This document shows positions 1 to 6,187 of a DNA stretch of 9,142 nucleotides, one piece after another. The notes below the pieces were generated by a model. It worked only from the letters and a program-made list of their open reading frames with translations. It was not told the origin of the DNA and did no database searches. The position numbers and the translations under genes are program-made. This DNA is from Caldivirga sp. UBA161 (GTDB lineage: Archaea; Thermoproteota; Thermoprotei; Thermoproteales; Thermocladiaceae): positions 17,604-26,745 of the forward strand of contig NZ_DAXS01000002.1 of assembly GCF_002506515.1 (NCBI RefSeq), in the 5' to 3' direction. Position 1 is the stretch's first letter, and each line of letters opens with the position of its first letter.

Positions 1-172
1 TTCACTTCCCAGTATTGATGTATCGAAGGCACTGTGGATTTGCCTCCTAGGTTGGCTTATGGATTTATGTTTTAATCATTTTCCTAAGCTCATCGAGAGG
101 CACCTTATTCATCTGTGGCTTAACCTTATTGAGCCCTTCAATTATTCTCCTTACTGAGGGGTCAAGAGGCAT
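1..172 (-). pseudogene. N-terminal part of an HSL-family (hormone-sensitive-lipase type) esterase, frameshifted, cut by the window edge
   Basis: An ATG at 172-170 opens a 35-codon frame beginning MPLDPSVRRIIEGLN and ending at TAA 67-65. The opening resembles, from memory, the N-terminal cap helix of HSL-type carboxylesterases such as EST2 (MPLDP...DQLN). The frame stops far too early for a family of about 300 residues. Dropping one A from the AAAA run at 71-74 would let it continue from CAT at 69-67 through 23 more codons to the window edge; these include SQPRRQ and FDTSILGSE, which fit the segment leading into the first beta strand of such enzymes. A TATA-like box lies 26 nt upstream of the ATG, so the 5' end looks intact and leaderless. 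The catalytic GXSXG region lies outside the window. This may be a recent pseudogene, a sequencing error in a short A run, or recoding. The family call is moderately secure; the frameshift is inferred from only 23 codons. Confidence 0.5.
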
Positions 173-193
173 GATCCTAAGCGTGTTGCTTAC

Positions 194-203
194 CTTATAA
201 GTA
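194..203 (-). promoter_or_regulatory. TATA box of the esterase fragment
   Basis: The minus strand reads TACTTATAAG here, centred 26-27 nt before the ATG at 172. That spacing matches the leaderless pattern of other genes in the window and suggests the esterase start is still transcribed. It sits in the 75-nt gap after the TGS-protein gene, so the esterase would have its own promoter rather than depend on readthrough. Confidence 0.45.
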
Positions 204-247
204 TTGGAGGCAAGCGAGCTTATGCTTTAATTCAATTATCAGCGGCA

Positions 248-1390
248 TTACGCATGTATCTCTACAACATCACCATCATTAAGCATGTAGTTTAGCCCAA
301 CTCTCCTGTGGAATCCTGTGGGTGACCAGATCCTGGCGTACTTAAAGCCCCTGTATAATTCACTGTGGATTTTTTGAGCTAAATCACCCACTGTTGAGCC
401 TCTTTTAAGTATGAAGGGCTTATCAGTTGGCTTACTAGCCCAAGGCTCCTTAGTGTAGACTTTTATTAAATCAAGGTGCCTTAAGATTGCCTCAGATAAC
501 TTAACTCTATCAATAATGCATTCATCTAACTTAGCTGGAATCACAGGTATCCTTAAGTCAGTTAAATCAACCTTACTGCATAGGTGATGGTTATTTAGGA
601 TTAATATGGTTGGCTTATAGGTTGGGGACCTTATTAGGGCATCCTCAATATCATCCAATGTGGCTTCCCCATCTATGTAAACAATAGCCCCATATATCCT
701 ATAACCTGTGAGTAACTTAACAACATCACTGTGGGTTGCGTTAAGTAGCTTACCAATGACTTGAACCCCCATGCCTGTCTTAGGTTCCACCCTCACTATA
801 CCTCTTGGTTTAACCAAGTAAATGCCATCGTCGAGGGCCATTTTACTTATTGCATTAAACTGCTGCCTAACATCACCATCAAGGCAATTAAGCACCATTA
901 ATACACCGTCAGCGTTCCTCATTATGGATAAAGTAATGTTATTTAAGTCACTATCCTTACCTAAACTTACTGATGGAGCCTTAACCAATTGAAAATAAAC
1001 ATTACCCTCTATGAACATTCCAGGTACAGGCTCAATTGTTGAATAAGGTATGAGATCAGGCTCCACGTTAGCATCCGTCAGGCACTTCAGTAAGGCGCTC
1101 TTACCTGACATGGGTGGCCCAATCACGGCCAATTGAACATCACCACTCTTCTCAACGTAAATCCTAAGGCCCCCGCCACTCCTACTCCTCTCCTTCTCCT
1201 TCCTTAATTCAATCTCCCTCCTTAACTGAGCCATCCTTCTCCTAGCCCAGTGAATAAGGTTCTCAGTACCCTTATGCTTGGGTGTGGCGGATATGAATTC
1301 CTCAAGGGCCTTAAGCTTCTCCTCAGGTGTCTTAGCCTCAAGCACCTTAAGCCACTTAGCCCTAGCCTCAGCTGGCAGGTTAGCTGGCAT
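248..1390 (-). CDS. DRG/Obg-like P-loop protein with C-terminal TGS domain and degenerate G3/G4 motifs
   Basis: A 380-residue protein of the developmentally regulated GTP-binding (DRG) family, which binds ribosomes or RNA. Order of parts: a basic helical N-terminus (about 1-72, rich in K, R and E); a P-loop at 91-98 (GPPMSGKS); the switch-I region with T118 ahead of PVPG at 121-124; and a TGS domain at about 309-380, starting IKVYTKEPW, with FKYARIW and ending NDGDVVEIH, very like DRG C-termini. The length fits DRG. Two motifs are off: where DRGs have DLPG (G3) this has KAPS at 137-140, and where they have NKxD (G4) it has NNHH at 266-269. It may therefore bind nucleotide weakly, with altered base specificity, or without hydrolysis. 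The ATG at 1390 has a GGAGG at 1405-1401, but a TATA box at 1416-1421 implies a leader of only a few nucleotides. It is transcribed divergently from the C/D sRNA and the metE homologue. Confidence 0.85.
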   Translation of the reverse strand: MPANLPAEARAKWLKVLEAKTPEEKLKALEEFISATPKHKGTENLIHWARRRMAQLRREIELRKEKERSRSGGGLRIYVEKSGDVQLAVIGPPMSGKSALLKCLTDANVEPDLIPYSTIEPVPGMFIEGNVYFQLVKAPSVSLGKDSDLNNITLSIMRNADGVLMVLNCLDGDVRQQFNAISKMALDDGIYLVKPRGIVRVEPKTGMGVQVIGKLLNATHSDVVKLLTGYRIYGAIVYIDGEATLDDIEDALIRSPTYKPTILILNNHHLCSKVDLTDLRIPVIPAKLDECIIDRVKLSEAILRHLDLIKVYTKEPWASKPTDKPFILKRGSTVGDLAQKIHSELYRGFKYARIWSPTGFHRRVGLNYMLNDGDVVEIHA

Positions 1391-1413
1391 CTCTAATTAT
1401 CCTCCACTGGGAG

Positions 1414-1423
1414 GGTTATAATT
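1414..1423 (-). promoter_or_regulatory. TATA box of the TGS-domain protein gene
   Basis: The minus strand reads AATTATAACC, with its TTATAA core centred about 28 nt before the ATG at 1390, which would give a near-leaderless mRNA. A second box in the same region (1424-1431) is nearly symmetrical and could be used in either direction; from it the minus transcript would start near 1401. Confidence 0.45.
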
Positions 1424-1431
1424 CTTTATAG
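1424..1431 (+). promoter_or_regulatory. TATA box of the C/D box sRNA
   Basis: CTTTATAG is centred about 26 nt before position 1453, just ahead of the terminal stem of the sRNA at 1458. It is a separate element from the downstream box that serves the metE homologue, so the sRNA can be its own transcription unit. Confidence 0.45.
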
Positions 1432-1457
1432 TAAGAGTTAATAAGTGGAGTTAAGCT

Positions 1458-1523
1458 TGGTTAGGGGTGATGATGGGTATCAAACCTGATCATTGATGAC
1501 CTCACGACGATCTGAATTAACCA
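1458..1523 (+). ncRNA. C/D box sRNA (2'-O-methylation guide)
   Basis: All four boxes are present with archaeal spacing: box C GTGATGA at 1467-1473, D' CTGA at 1486-1489, C' TTGATGA at 1493-1499 and D CTGA at 1512-1515. Both guide segments are exactly 12 nt (1474-1485 and 1500-1511), and the D'-C' gap is 3 nt, typical of symmetric archaeal sRNPs built on L7Ae, Nop5 and fibrillarin. TGGTTA at 1458-1463 pairs perfectly with TAACCA at 1518-1523 as a terminal stem flanking the C/D kink-turn. The box D guide (CCTCACGACGAT) has nine contiguous pairs to the conserved CGUCGUGAG of 23S rRNA (E. coli 2591-2599, recalled and counted from U2552/A2602). The nucleotide facing the fifth guide base before box D is U2593. 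I recognise no convincing target for the D' guide. Target assignment is inference; the RNA class is clear from the sequence. Confidence 0.88.
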
Positions 1524-1543
1524 GCCTTAATCATACATTAATG

Positions 1544-1553
1544 CTTTTAAATT
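1544..1553 (+). promoter_or_regulatory. TATA box of the metE homologue
   Basis: CTTTTAAATT, centred about 26 nt before the ATG at 1574. It places the transcription start on that ATG, which decides the gene start in favour of a leaderless mRNA over the upstream TTG at 1493. Confidence 0.65.
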
Positions 1554-1573
1554 ACCTAAACCACGCATTACTA

Positions 1574-2722
1574 ATGGTTGAGGAAGCTTTCGTAACCTCA
1601 GTGGTGGGTAGTTTCCCAAGGCCTAAGTGGCTTATTGAGGCCTTTGAATTATTTAATGAGGGTAAGATGGATAAGGAGGAGTATGAGGAGTACGTGAATG
1701 ATGCCGTTAAATTAACGGTTAAGGAGGAGGAGTTAGCTGGTGTGGAGGTGTTGACTGACGGTGAGCAGAGAAGGACGAGCTTCGTGGCTTTTGTTGGGCA
1801 GAAGATTCCTGGCTTCAAGGTAATGCACATATCTGAAATAAACCCACAGGGGATAGATATTATGAGGCATTATAAGGCTCAGTTAACCTACTATAGGCCA
1901 GTGGCTGTGGGCCCAATTGAGGATAAACCGTTCACAGTGGATGAAGCCTCCTTCACCCTCAGCATAACTAACAGGAGGGTTAAGGTAACGATACCTAGCC
2001 CATACTTAATAATGTGGGAGGCTTGGCATATTAAGTACTCTAGGGACTACTATAAGGAGCCTGAGGAATTAGCCCAACAGTACTCTAGGTTAGTTAGGAA
2101 TGAGGTAATTAGGTTAAGGGACCTTGGCGTCCACTTTGTTCAATTGGATGAACCAATGCTTGGGGATTTGGTTGAGGCCTCCGAGAATGAGCCTGATAGG
2201 TATAGGAAGGTGCTTCAGGAATTAAATGGGCAGAAGTACAGGGGCTTTAAGAATGAGTTAAGCCTAGCAAAAGACCTCATTAATGAGACTATTAAGGGCA
2301 TTGACGGCGTCAGGATTGGGATGCATATGGATAGGTGGCCCAATCCAGATTCACCATACTATGGCATAGGTTATGAGAAACTAGCCCCAGAGGTAGTTGA
2401 CATAAAGGTTAAGCAGTATGTACTGGAGTATGCAAGCCCAGGAAGTGGGGATCCGGCAAAGTTTGCTCAATTACTGCCTCAGGAGAAGGAGATAGGACTG
2501 GGTGTTGTTGAGGTTAGGGGTAATAGGGTTGAGGATCCTAGTGAAATAGTTACTAGGGCTGAGAGGGTTCTTAAGGTGCTTGACCCAACTAGGGTATGGT
2601 TAAACCCTGACTGCGGATTCGGTGTAGGGATGTTTAGGAAGTACAGTAGGAGGATTGCATTCATGAAGCTTCGCTCAATGGCTGAGGCAGCTAAGATCCT
2701 GAGGAATAAATACCTGAAGTAA
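1574..2722 (+). CDS. Core-MetE type (cobalamin-independent) methionine synthase homologue
   Basis: A 382-residue protein corresponding to the catalytic C-terminal half of MetE, the form common in archaea; it would transfer a methyl group to homocysteine to make methionine. Archaeal core enzymes may take the methyl group from a corrinoid or pterin carrier rather than polyglutamyl-methyl-THF. Visible motifs: VGSFPRP at 11-17, DGEQRR at 62-67, QLDEP at 190-194, LEYASPGSG from 284 (E285) and PDCGFG at 345-350 (C347). E285 and C347 match zinc ligands of MetE. The usual HxC ligand pair appears instead as H251-M-D253 in GMHMDRWP, so one cysteine ligand is replaced by Asp. The start is set by the TATA box at 1544-1553; an upstream TTG at 1493 would add 27 unlike residues and lies inside the sRNA. 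The family is secure; whether it is a true methionine synthase or a related thiol methyltransferase is less so. Confidence 0.85.
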   Translation: MVEEAFVTSVVGSFPRPKWLIEAFELFNEGKMDKEEYEEYVNDAVKLTVKEEELAGVEVLTDGEQRRTSFVAFVGQKIPGFKVMHISEINPQGIDIMRHYKAQLTYYRPVAVGPIEDKPFTVDEASFTLSITNRRVKVTIPSPYLIMWEAWHIKYSRDYYKEPEELAQQYSRLVRNEVIRLRDLGVHFVQLDEPMLGDLVEASENEPDRYRKVLQELNGQKYRGFKNELSLAKDLINETIKGIDGVRIGMHMDRWPNPDSPYYGIGYEKLAPEVVDIKVKQYVLEYASPGSGDPAKFAQLLPQEKEIGLGVVEVRGNRVEDPSEIVTRAERVLKVLDPTRVWLNPDCGFGVGMFRKYSRRIAFMKLRSMAEAAKILRNKYLK

Positions 2723-2772
2723 TTAAGCTTAGCAATTAATTAAACATTTACTTAAGGAGGCATGTGCATGTT

Positions 2773-2793
2773 GAGTTAAGGTTTATTTAACTC
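2773..2793. repeat. 7-bp inverted repeat enclosing the TATA box of the KH-protein gene
   Basis: GAGTTAA (2773-2779) and TTAACTC (2787-2793) are perfect inverted arms around a 7-nt centre, GGTTTAT, that contains half of the TATA-like element. Placed across a TATA box, a dyad like this could be an operator that blocks TBP. As RNA it would be a weak AT-rich hairpin some 50 nt after the metE stop. Chance is possible in an AT-rich gap. Confidence 0.3.
2781..2790 (+). promoter_or_regulatory. TATA box of the KH-domain protein gene
   Basis: GTTTATTTAA, centred about 32 nt before the ATG at 2818, predicting a transcription start near 2812 and a leader of about 6 nt. An in-frame TTG at 2809 would lie slightly upstream of that start, which favours the ATG. 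Confidence 0.5.
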
Positions 2794-2817
2794 CAGTTAG
2801 TTAGGTTATTGAGGATT

Positions 2818-3372
2818 ATGGCTAATTATTACTTCGGCGGGCCACTTGAGATACCCTTAGAGAAGGCTAAGGTCCTAATTACTGAGGAGGTTAAGAACTC
2901 CATTGAGGGGGACCTTAAGGTGCAGGTTAATGTTAAGGATGACTCAGTGGTATTAACACCAATGCAGGATGCGAACCCAGATTCAGTCATAAAGGCTAGG
3001 CAAATAATTCAAGCATTAGCCCTAGGCTTCTCAAGGGAGGATGCGTTAGAATTGCTTAGTGATGATAAGTACCTTGATGTGGTGGATTTAAGCGACTACA
3101 TTAGTAAGGATAAGGAGAATCACTTAAGCAGGGTTAAGGCTATAATAATTGGTGAAGGTGGTAAGGTTAAGAGGAGCCTTGAGGAGTTAACTGAAACTAA
3201 AATAGCCGTGAAGGATAAGGCGGTGGGCATAATTGGTAACTATGATAACATTAGGGCTGTTAGGGACGCATTAATAATGTTAATTAACGGTAAGCAACAC
3301 TCCACTGTGTATAGGTGGCTACAGAGGTGGAGGAGGGAGTTAAGTTTAAGGAGAATTGAGGGTAATTTTTAA
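2818..3372 (+). CDS. KH-domain RNA-binding protein, archaeal Dim2/Pno1 homologue
   Basis: 184 residues. The C-terminal KH domain is clear: VKAIIIGEGGKVKR at about 106-119 carries the GxxG loop (GEGG, 112-115) that grips single-stranded RNA, followed by LEELTETKIAV and IGNYDNIRAVRDAL, then INGKQHSTVYRWL near 156-168. That layout is typical of the Dim2/Pno1 family. The first half (about 10-80) looks like a second, degenerate KH fold without GxxG. Family members bind the 3' end of small-subunit rRNA during late 30S/40S maturation and work with the Nob1 nuclease; a cytoplasmic ribosome-assembly role is inferred here. The start is taken at ATG 2818 rather than TTG 2809 because of promoter spacing. 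It stands alone between metE and GAPN with its own promoter. An oligo-T stretch at 3366-3370 overlaps the stop codon and may help end the transcript. Confidence 0.88.
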   Translation: MANYYFGGPLEIPLEKAKVLITEEVKNSIEGDLKVQVNVKDDSVVLTPMQDANPDSVIKARQIIQALALGFSREDALELLSDDKYLDVVDLSDYISKDKENHLSRVKAIIIGEGGKVKRSLEELTETKIAVKDKAVGIIGNYDNIRAVRDALIMLINGKQHSTVYRWLQRWRRELSLRRIEGNF

Positions 3373-3409
3373 CTAAGTCAATTAAAGCCAACCCAGAAAA
3401 CCCACTGTG

Positions 3410-3417
3410 CTTAAAAG
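3410..3417 (+). promoter_or_regulatory. TATA box of the GAPN gene
   Basis: CTTAAAAG, centred about 27 nt before the ATG at 3441, predicts a leaderless mRNA. CCCAC at 3401-3405 and GTGGG at 3429-3433 form a short inverted repeat around the box, but with a 23-nt interval this is only a weak operator candidate. Confidence 0.6.
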
Positions 3418-3440
3418 CGTTATCCAAGGTGGGCTAATTA

Positions 3441-4982
3441 ATGATAGTTGTTAAGGGTAAGGTTAAGGTTGAGATTAAGGCTCCTGAGTTATCAGCAATA
3501 CTAAAGACTGGGCCTGAGGGCGTACCCCTATTTCCAGCATTTATTAATGGGCAATGGTACATGGGTGATAATTGGCAGGACGTTAAATCTCCGATAGATT
3601 TATCAGTAATAGCCAAGGTACCGAGGCTACCAGGCAATGTAACTGAGCAAGCTATTGAAACCGCGTATAGGGAAGGTAGGTGGGCTATAAGGGATATGCC
3701 TGGTCAAAGGAGGCTTGATGCCTTCCATAAGGCCGCTGATTTACTCGATAAGTTTAGGGAGGACTTCGTTAATGTCCTTATCTCCAACGCTGGTAAAACC
3801 CCCTCAGCAGCTAATGGTGAGGTTAATTCAGCAATTGAAAGGTTAAGGAGGCTGGACTTCGATGTTAAGGGGATTCACGGTGACTATGTGCCAGGGGACT
3901 GGAGTGTTGATGCATTGGAGAGTGAGGCTATAGTTAAGAGGGAGCCCATTGGGGTTGTGTTATCCATAGTGCCATTTAATTACCCCCTCTTCGATACCGT
4001 GAATAAGATAGCCTACTCCGCAATAGCTGGTAACGCCGTCTTAATTAAACCAGCCTCAGCCGACCCATTACCAACAATACTCTTCGCCAGGGTACTTGAG
4101 TTAGCTGGATTCCCAACTAAGGCCCTTGCAGTATTAACAATACCGGGTAGGGATATGGGTAAGGTGGTTTCAGATAGGAGGATAGGGGCAATTTCACTAA
4201 CCGGAAGCACTGAGACCGGTATTGAGGTTATTAGGGAGGCTGGCATTAAGCAGTTCGTAATGGAGCTTGGCGGCGGTGACCCAGCCATAGTGCTTAATGA
4301 TGCTGACCCCAAGTGGGCCGCCCAAAGAATCGCCATAGGCATATACAGTTACGCTGGGCAGAGGTGTGATGCGGTTAAGTTCATTTTTGCTGAACCGAAT
4401 GTTTATGATCAACTTAAGGCTAACCTAATTGAGGAATTATCTAAGGTCAAGGTTGGTGACCCAAGAAGCCCAGACACGACAATGGGCCCATTAATAGATG
4501 AAGCCACCGCTGATGAAGTCATTAAGGCAACCCAGGACGCAGTCCTCAAGGGTGGTAAAGTACTCTATGGTGGTAGGAAGCTAGGCCCCACTTACATTGA
4601 ACCCACGTTAATTGAGATTGATAAGAGTAGGGTTAAGGACCTGTACCTCTATAATAAGGAGGTCTTCGCAGCCATAGCCGTGTTAGTGAAGGTTAATGAC
4701 CTTGATGAGGCCATTGAATTATCTAACGGTAGGAGGTATGGGCTTGACGCCTCAATATTCAGTAATGATGTAAGCAAAATAAGGAAGGCGGCTAGGCTAC
4801 TTGAGGTTGGTGCCGTTTACGTGAATGATTACCCAAGGCACGGCATAGGCTACTACCCATTTGGAGGCAGGAAGGATTCAGGTATTGGGAGGGAGGGCCT
4901 CGGCTACACCTTAGAGCACGTTACGGCATATAAGGCAATAGTGTATAACTACAGGGGTAGAGGTGTTTGGAGGTACTCGTGA
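3441..4982 (+). CDS. gapN: Non-phosphorylating glyceraldehyde-3-phosphate dehydrogenase (GAPN), ALDH superfamily
   Basis: A 513-residue aldehyde dehydrogenase. It would oxidise glyceraldehyde-3-phosphate directly to 3-phosphoglycerate with NAD(P)+ and no ATP yield, the catabolic step of the modified Embden-Meyerhof pathway in Thermoproteus and Sulfolobus relatives. ALDH hallmarks are in order: oxyanion-hole Asn180 in VPFNYPL, cofactor-loop GSTETG at 255-260, general base Glu275 in MELGGGD, catalytic Cys309 in YAGQRCD, and KEVFA plus PFGGRKDSG at 473-481 near the C-terminus. Length is close to Thermoproteus tenax GAPN, which is allosterically controlled by sugar phosphates and adenine nucleotides; the same control is plausible but not visible here. 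Substrate assignment rests on overall resemblance and the archaeal setting, so a related semialdehyde dehydrogenase is the main alternative. It is a single-gene unit with a leaderless-type promoter, convergent with the next operon. Confidence 0.85.
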   Translation: MIVVKGKVKVEIKAPELSAILKTGPEGVPLFPAFINGQWYMGDNWQDVKSPIDLSVIAKVPRLPGNVTEQAIETAYREGRWAIRDMPGQRRLDAFHKAADLLDKFREDFVNVLISNAGKTPSAANGEVNSAIERLRRLDFDVKGIHGDYVPGDWSVDALESEAIVKREPIGVVLSIVPFNYPLFDTVNKIAYSAIAGNAVLIKPASADPLPTILFARVLELAGFPTKALAVLTIPGRDMGKVVSDRRIGAISLTGSTETGIEVIREAGIKQFVMELGGGDPAIVLNDADPKWAAQRIAIGIYSYAGQRCDAVKFIFAEPNVYDQLKANLIEELSKVKVGDPRSPDTTMGPLIDEATADEVIKATQDAVLKGGKVLYGGRKLGPTYIEPTLIEIDKSRVKDLYLYNKEVFAAIAVLVKVNDLDEAIELSNGRRYGLDASIFSNDVSKIRKAARLLEVGAVYVNDYPRHGIGYYPFGGRKDSGIGREGLGYTLEHVTAYKAIVYNYRGRGVWRYS

Positions 4983-4997
4983 ATTGAGGTAAGCCTT

Positions 4998-5012
4998 AAT
5001 TAAAAATAATAA
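4998..5012 (-). terminator. Possible oligo-T terminator of the deoxyhypusine synthase operon
   Basis: Just after the stop of the last gene of the operon, the minus strand reads TAATTATTATTTTTAATTA, with five T residues opposite 5002-5006. Archaeal RNA polymerase often stops at such U-rich tracts without a hairpin. It lies in the 30-nt gap to the convergent GAPN gene, whose own strand shows no comparable T run. Confidence 0.35.
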
Positions 5013-5207
5013 TTACACCTTACTCTTCCTCACTAAGGCTTCAGCAATCCTGTACACTACTATTGACCAAGCCGCAACTATCATTAGGCCAACGGTTATG
5101 AGCAACCATGGGTTACCAAACATGTGTGCAATCACACCAATTACAATAAATCCTATAAGTAGTAATACCCATGATAATGCGGTTAAATATAATGCCGTTC
5201 TAACCAT
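5013..5207 (-). CDS. Small two-helix membrane protein of unknown function
   Basis: 64 residues, not recognised as any named family. Two hydrophobic stretches, at about 6-26 (ALSWVLLLIGFIVIGVIAHM) and 30-50 (WLLITVGLMIVAAWSIVVY), are joined by a short FGNP turn and followed by a basic tail (RKSKV), so both ends are likely cytoplasmic. The start is taken at ATG 5207-5205, whose A is the last base of the preceding TAA (TAATG), the classic sign of translational coupling; a GTG three codons earlier is the alternative. As third gene of the deoxyhypusine synthase operon, directly behind the glycosyl-phosphate transferase, it may be an accessory membrane subunit of that enzyme. This is inference from position alone. 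Confidence 0.6.
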   Translation of the reverse strand: MVRTALYLTALSWVLLLIGFIVIGVIAHMFGNPWLLITVGLMIVAAWSIVVYRIAEALVRKSKV

Positions 5208-6187
5208 TAGACCCACCCCATTACGTAAAGCACTATGAAGAGCAATATTGTTAATGCAGTGGCCACATTGAATACTGTGTAGAAGCTCCTTATAACTTTA
5301 CGTTCATCCCCAGGTTCATCAATGACTATAATCTTCATTAGTGTTAAGGTTGACCCCTTATTTAGGTTAGGGTATATGATGAAGTTATTCATGTATGTTG
5401 AGGGCTTAAGCTTCTCCCTTGATTTAATACCCCTGGAACTAACTATAATGAGCAGGCCATTGATTACATACGGTACCATTACTAAGAGTATTAATGTACC
5501 TAAGCCACTGTAGAGCATTAAACCAGCAACAAGTGCACCAATGGAGTAGGTGCCTCCATTACCATTAAATAACTTGGCTGGATATTTGTTGAAGGCGAAG
5601 AGTATTATTGAGGGTATTAGTAATGCCAGGGTCATTTGAAGTAAGGTAGTGTTATTAATCATTATTGAGTAGGCTAGGGGGATTATGGACGTTAGTATCA
5701 TAGAGTATGGGACAATACCGTTAACAACATCCATCATGTTTATGGCGTTGGAGAATATACCATACGCAGCAATCGTCAATATAATTACCACCACTGGGTT
5801 AGAGAAGTGGCCTATTATGGGGAAGTTCAAGTAACCTAACTTATCACCCATGGCTAGTAGTATTATAAGTGGGTAAAGTACTGAGGCGCCAACCCTAAGG
5901 AACTCATGGACGTGGGTGAAGTCATCAATTATGCCTATTATGCCTAGGACTATTGGCGTCGTGTAGAATATGACATAGTACATTGAGTTAATTAATTCCT
6001 TACCAATACTCAGTAAAGTGAAGGAAACCACCACGTAGGCTAATACCACTAACCCACCTAGTTTAGGTATTAGTGGCTTATTAGGTTTGTGAACATCAGG
6101 TACTAGGGCACATCTGCACCTTAACACTATGTATGCTGCCAGTATTGAAGCCAGCGTGGATGCGGTAATCACTATTGGCAACTCCAT
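5207..6187 (-). CDS. Polyprenyl-phosphate glycosyl-1-phosphate transferase (MraY/WecA/Alg7 family, AglH-like)
   Basis: A 326-residue multi-spanning membrane enzyme (about nine or ten hydrophobic segments). The family transfers a sugar-1-phosphate, usually GlcNAc-1-P from UDP-GlcNAc, onto a polyprenyl phosphate; in crenarchaea this starts the dolichol-linked N-glycan for S-layer and other surface proteins. Visible family motifs: DVHKPNKPLIPKLGG at 31-45; the Asp pair in GIIDDF (D88-D89), which binds the Mg-pyrophosphate; NAINMMDVVNG at 147-157 with D153; and FNGNGGTYSIG at 207-217. In many relatives the last motif is GDxGS/T; here the Asp is Asn209. The cytoplasmic loop at about 250-300 carries LKPST and KGSTLTLMKI, as in archaeal members. 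The first 16 nt overlap the end of deoxyhypusine synthase, and the stop overlaps the next start, so this is the middle gene of a tight operon. Family call secure; exact sugar donor unknown. Confidence 0.85.
   Translation of the reverse strand: MELPIVITASTLASILAAYIVLRCRCALVPDVHKPNKPLIPKLGGLVVLAYVVVSFTLLSIGKELINSMYYVIFYTTPIVLGIIGIIDDFTHVHEFLRVGASVLYPLIILLAMGDKLGYLNFPIIGHFSNPVVVIILTIAAYGIFSNAINMMDVVNGIVPYSMILTSIIPLAYSIMINNTTLLQMTLALLIPSIILFAFNKYPAKLFNGNGGTYSIGALVAGLMLYSGLGTLILLVMVPYVINGLLIIVSSRGIKSREKLKPSTYMNNFIIYPNLNKGSTLTLMKIIVIDEPGDERKVIRSFYTVFNVATALTILLFIVLYVMGWV

Noticed and set aside
1474..1485. Pairing of the D' guide with the 16S rRNA 790 loop (UUAGAUACCC)
   Set aside because: Only GAUACCC (7 bp) is contiguous, with a mismatch directly beside the site to be methylated. 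A guide aimed at so conserved a loop should match it better.
1493..1573. TTG-initiated 27-residue N-terminal extension of the metE homologue
   Set aside because: It begins inside box C' of the sRNA, runs through the gene's own TATA box and does not resemble MetE N-termini, which begin near VGSFPRP.
1552..1830. Long open frames antisense to metE, GAPN and proC
   Set aside because: They lie opposite well-supported genes, carry no recognisable domains, and have serine/leucine-rich compositions typical of antisense shadow frames.
2762..2779. Five-codon leader ORF (ATG TGC ATG TTG AGT TAA) behind a good AAGGAGG
   Set aside because: It lies upstream of the TATA box of the next gene and after the metE stop, so it is probably not at the 5' end of any transcript; it is likely a chance match.
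3401..3433. CCCAC...GTGGG inverted repeat around the GAPN TATA box
   Set aside because: Arms of five bases separated by 23 nt are expected by chance, so it is not called as an operator.
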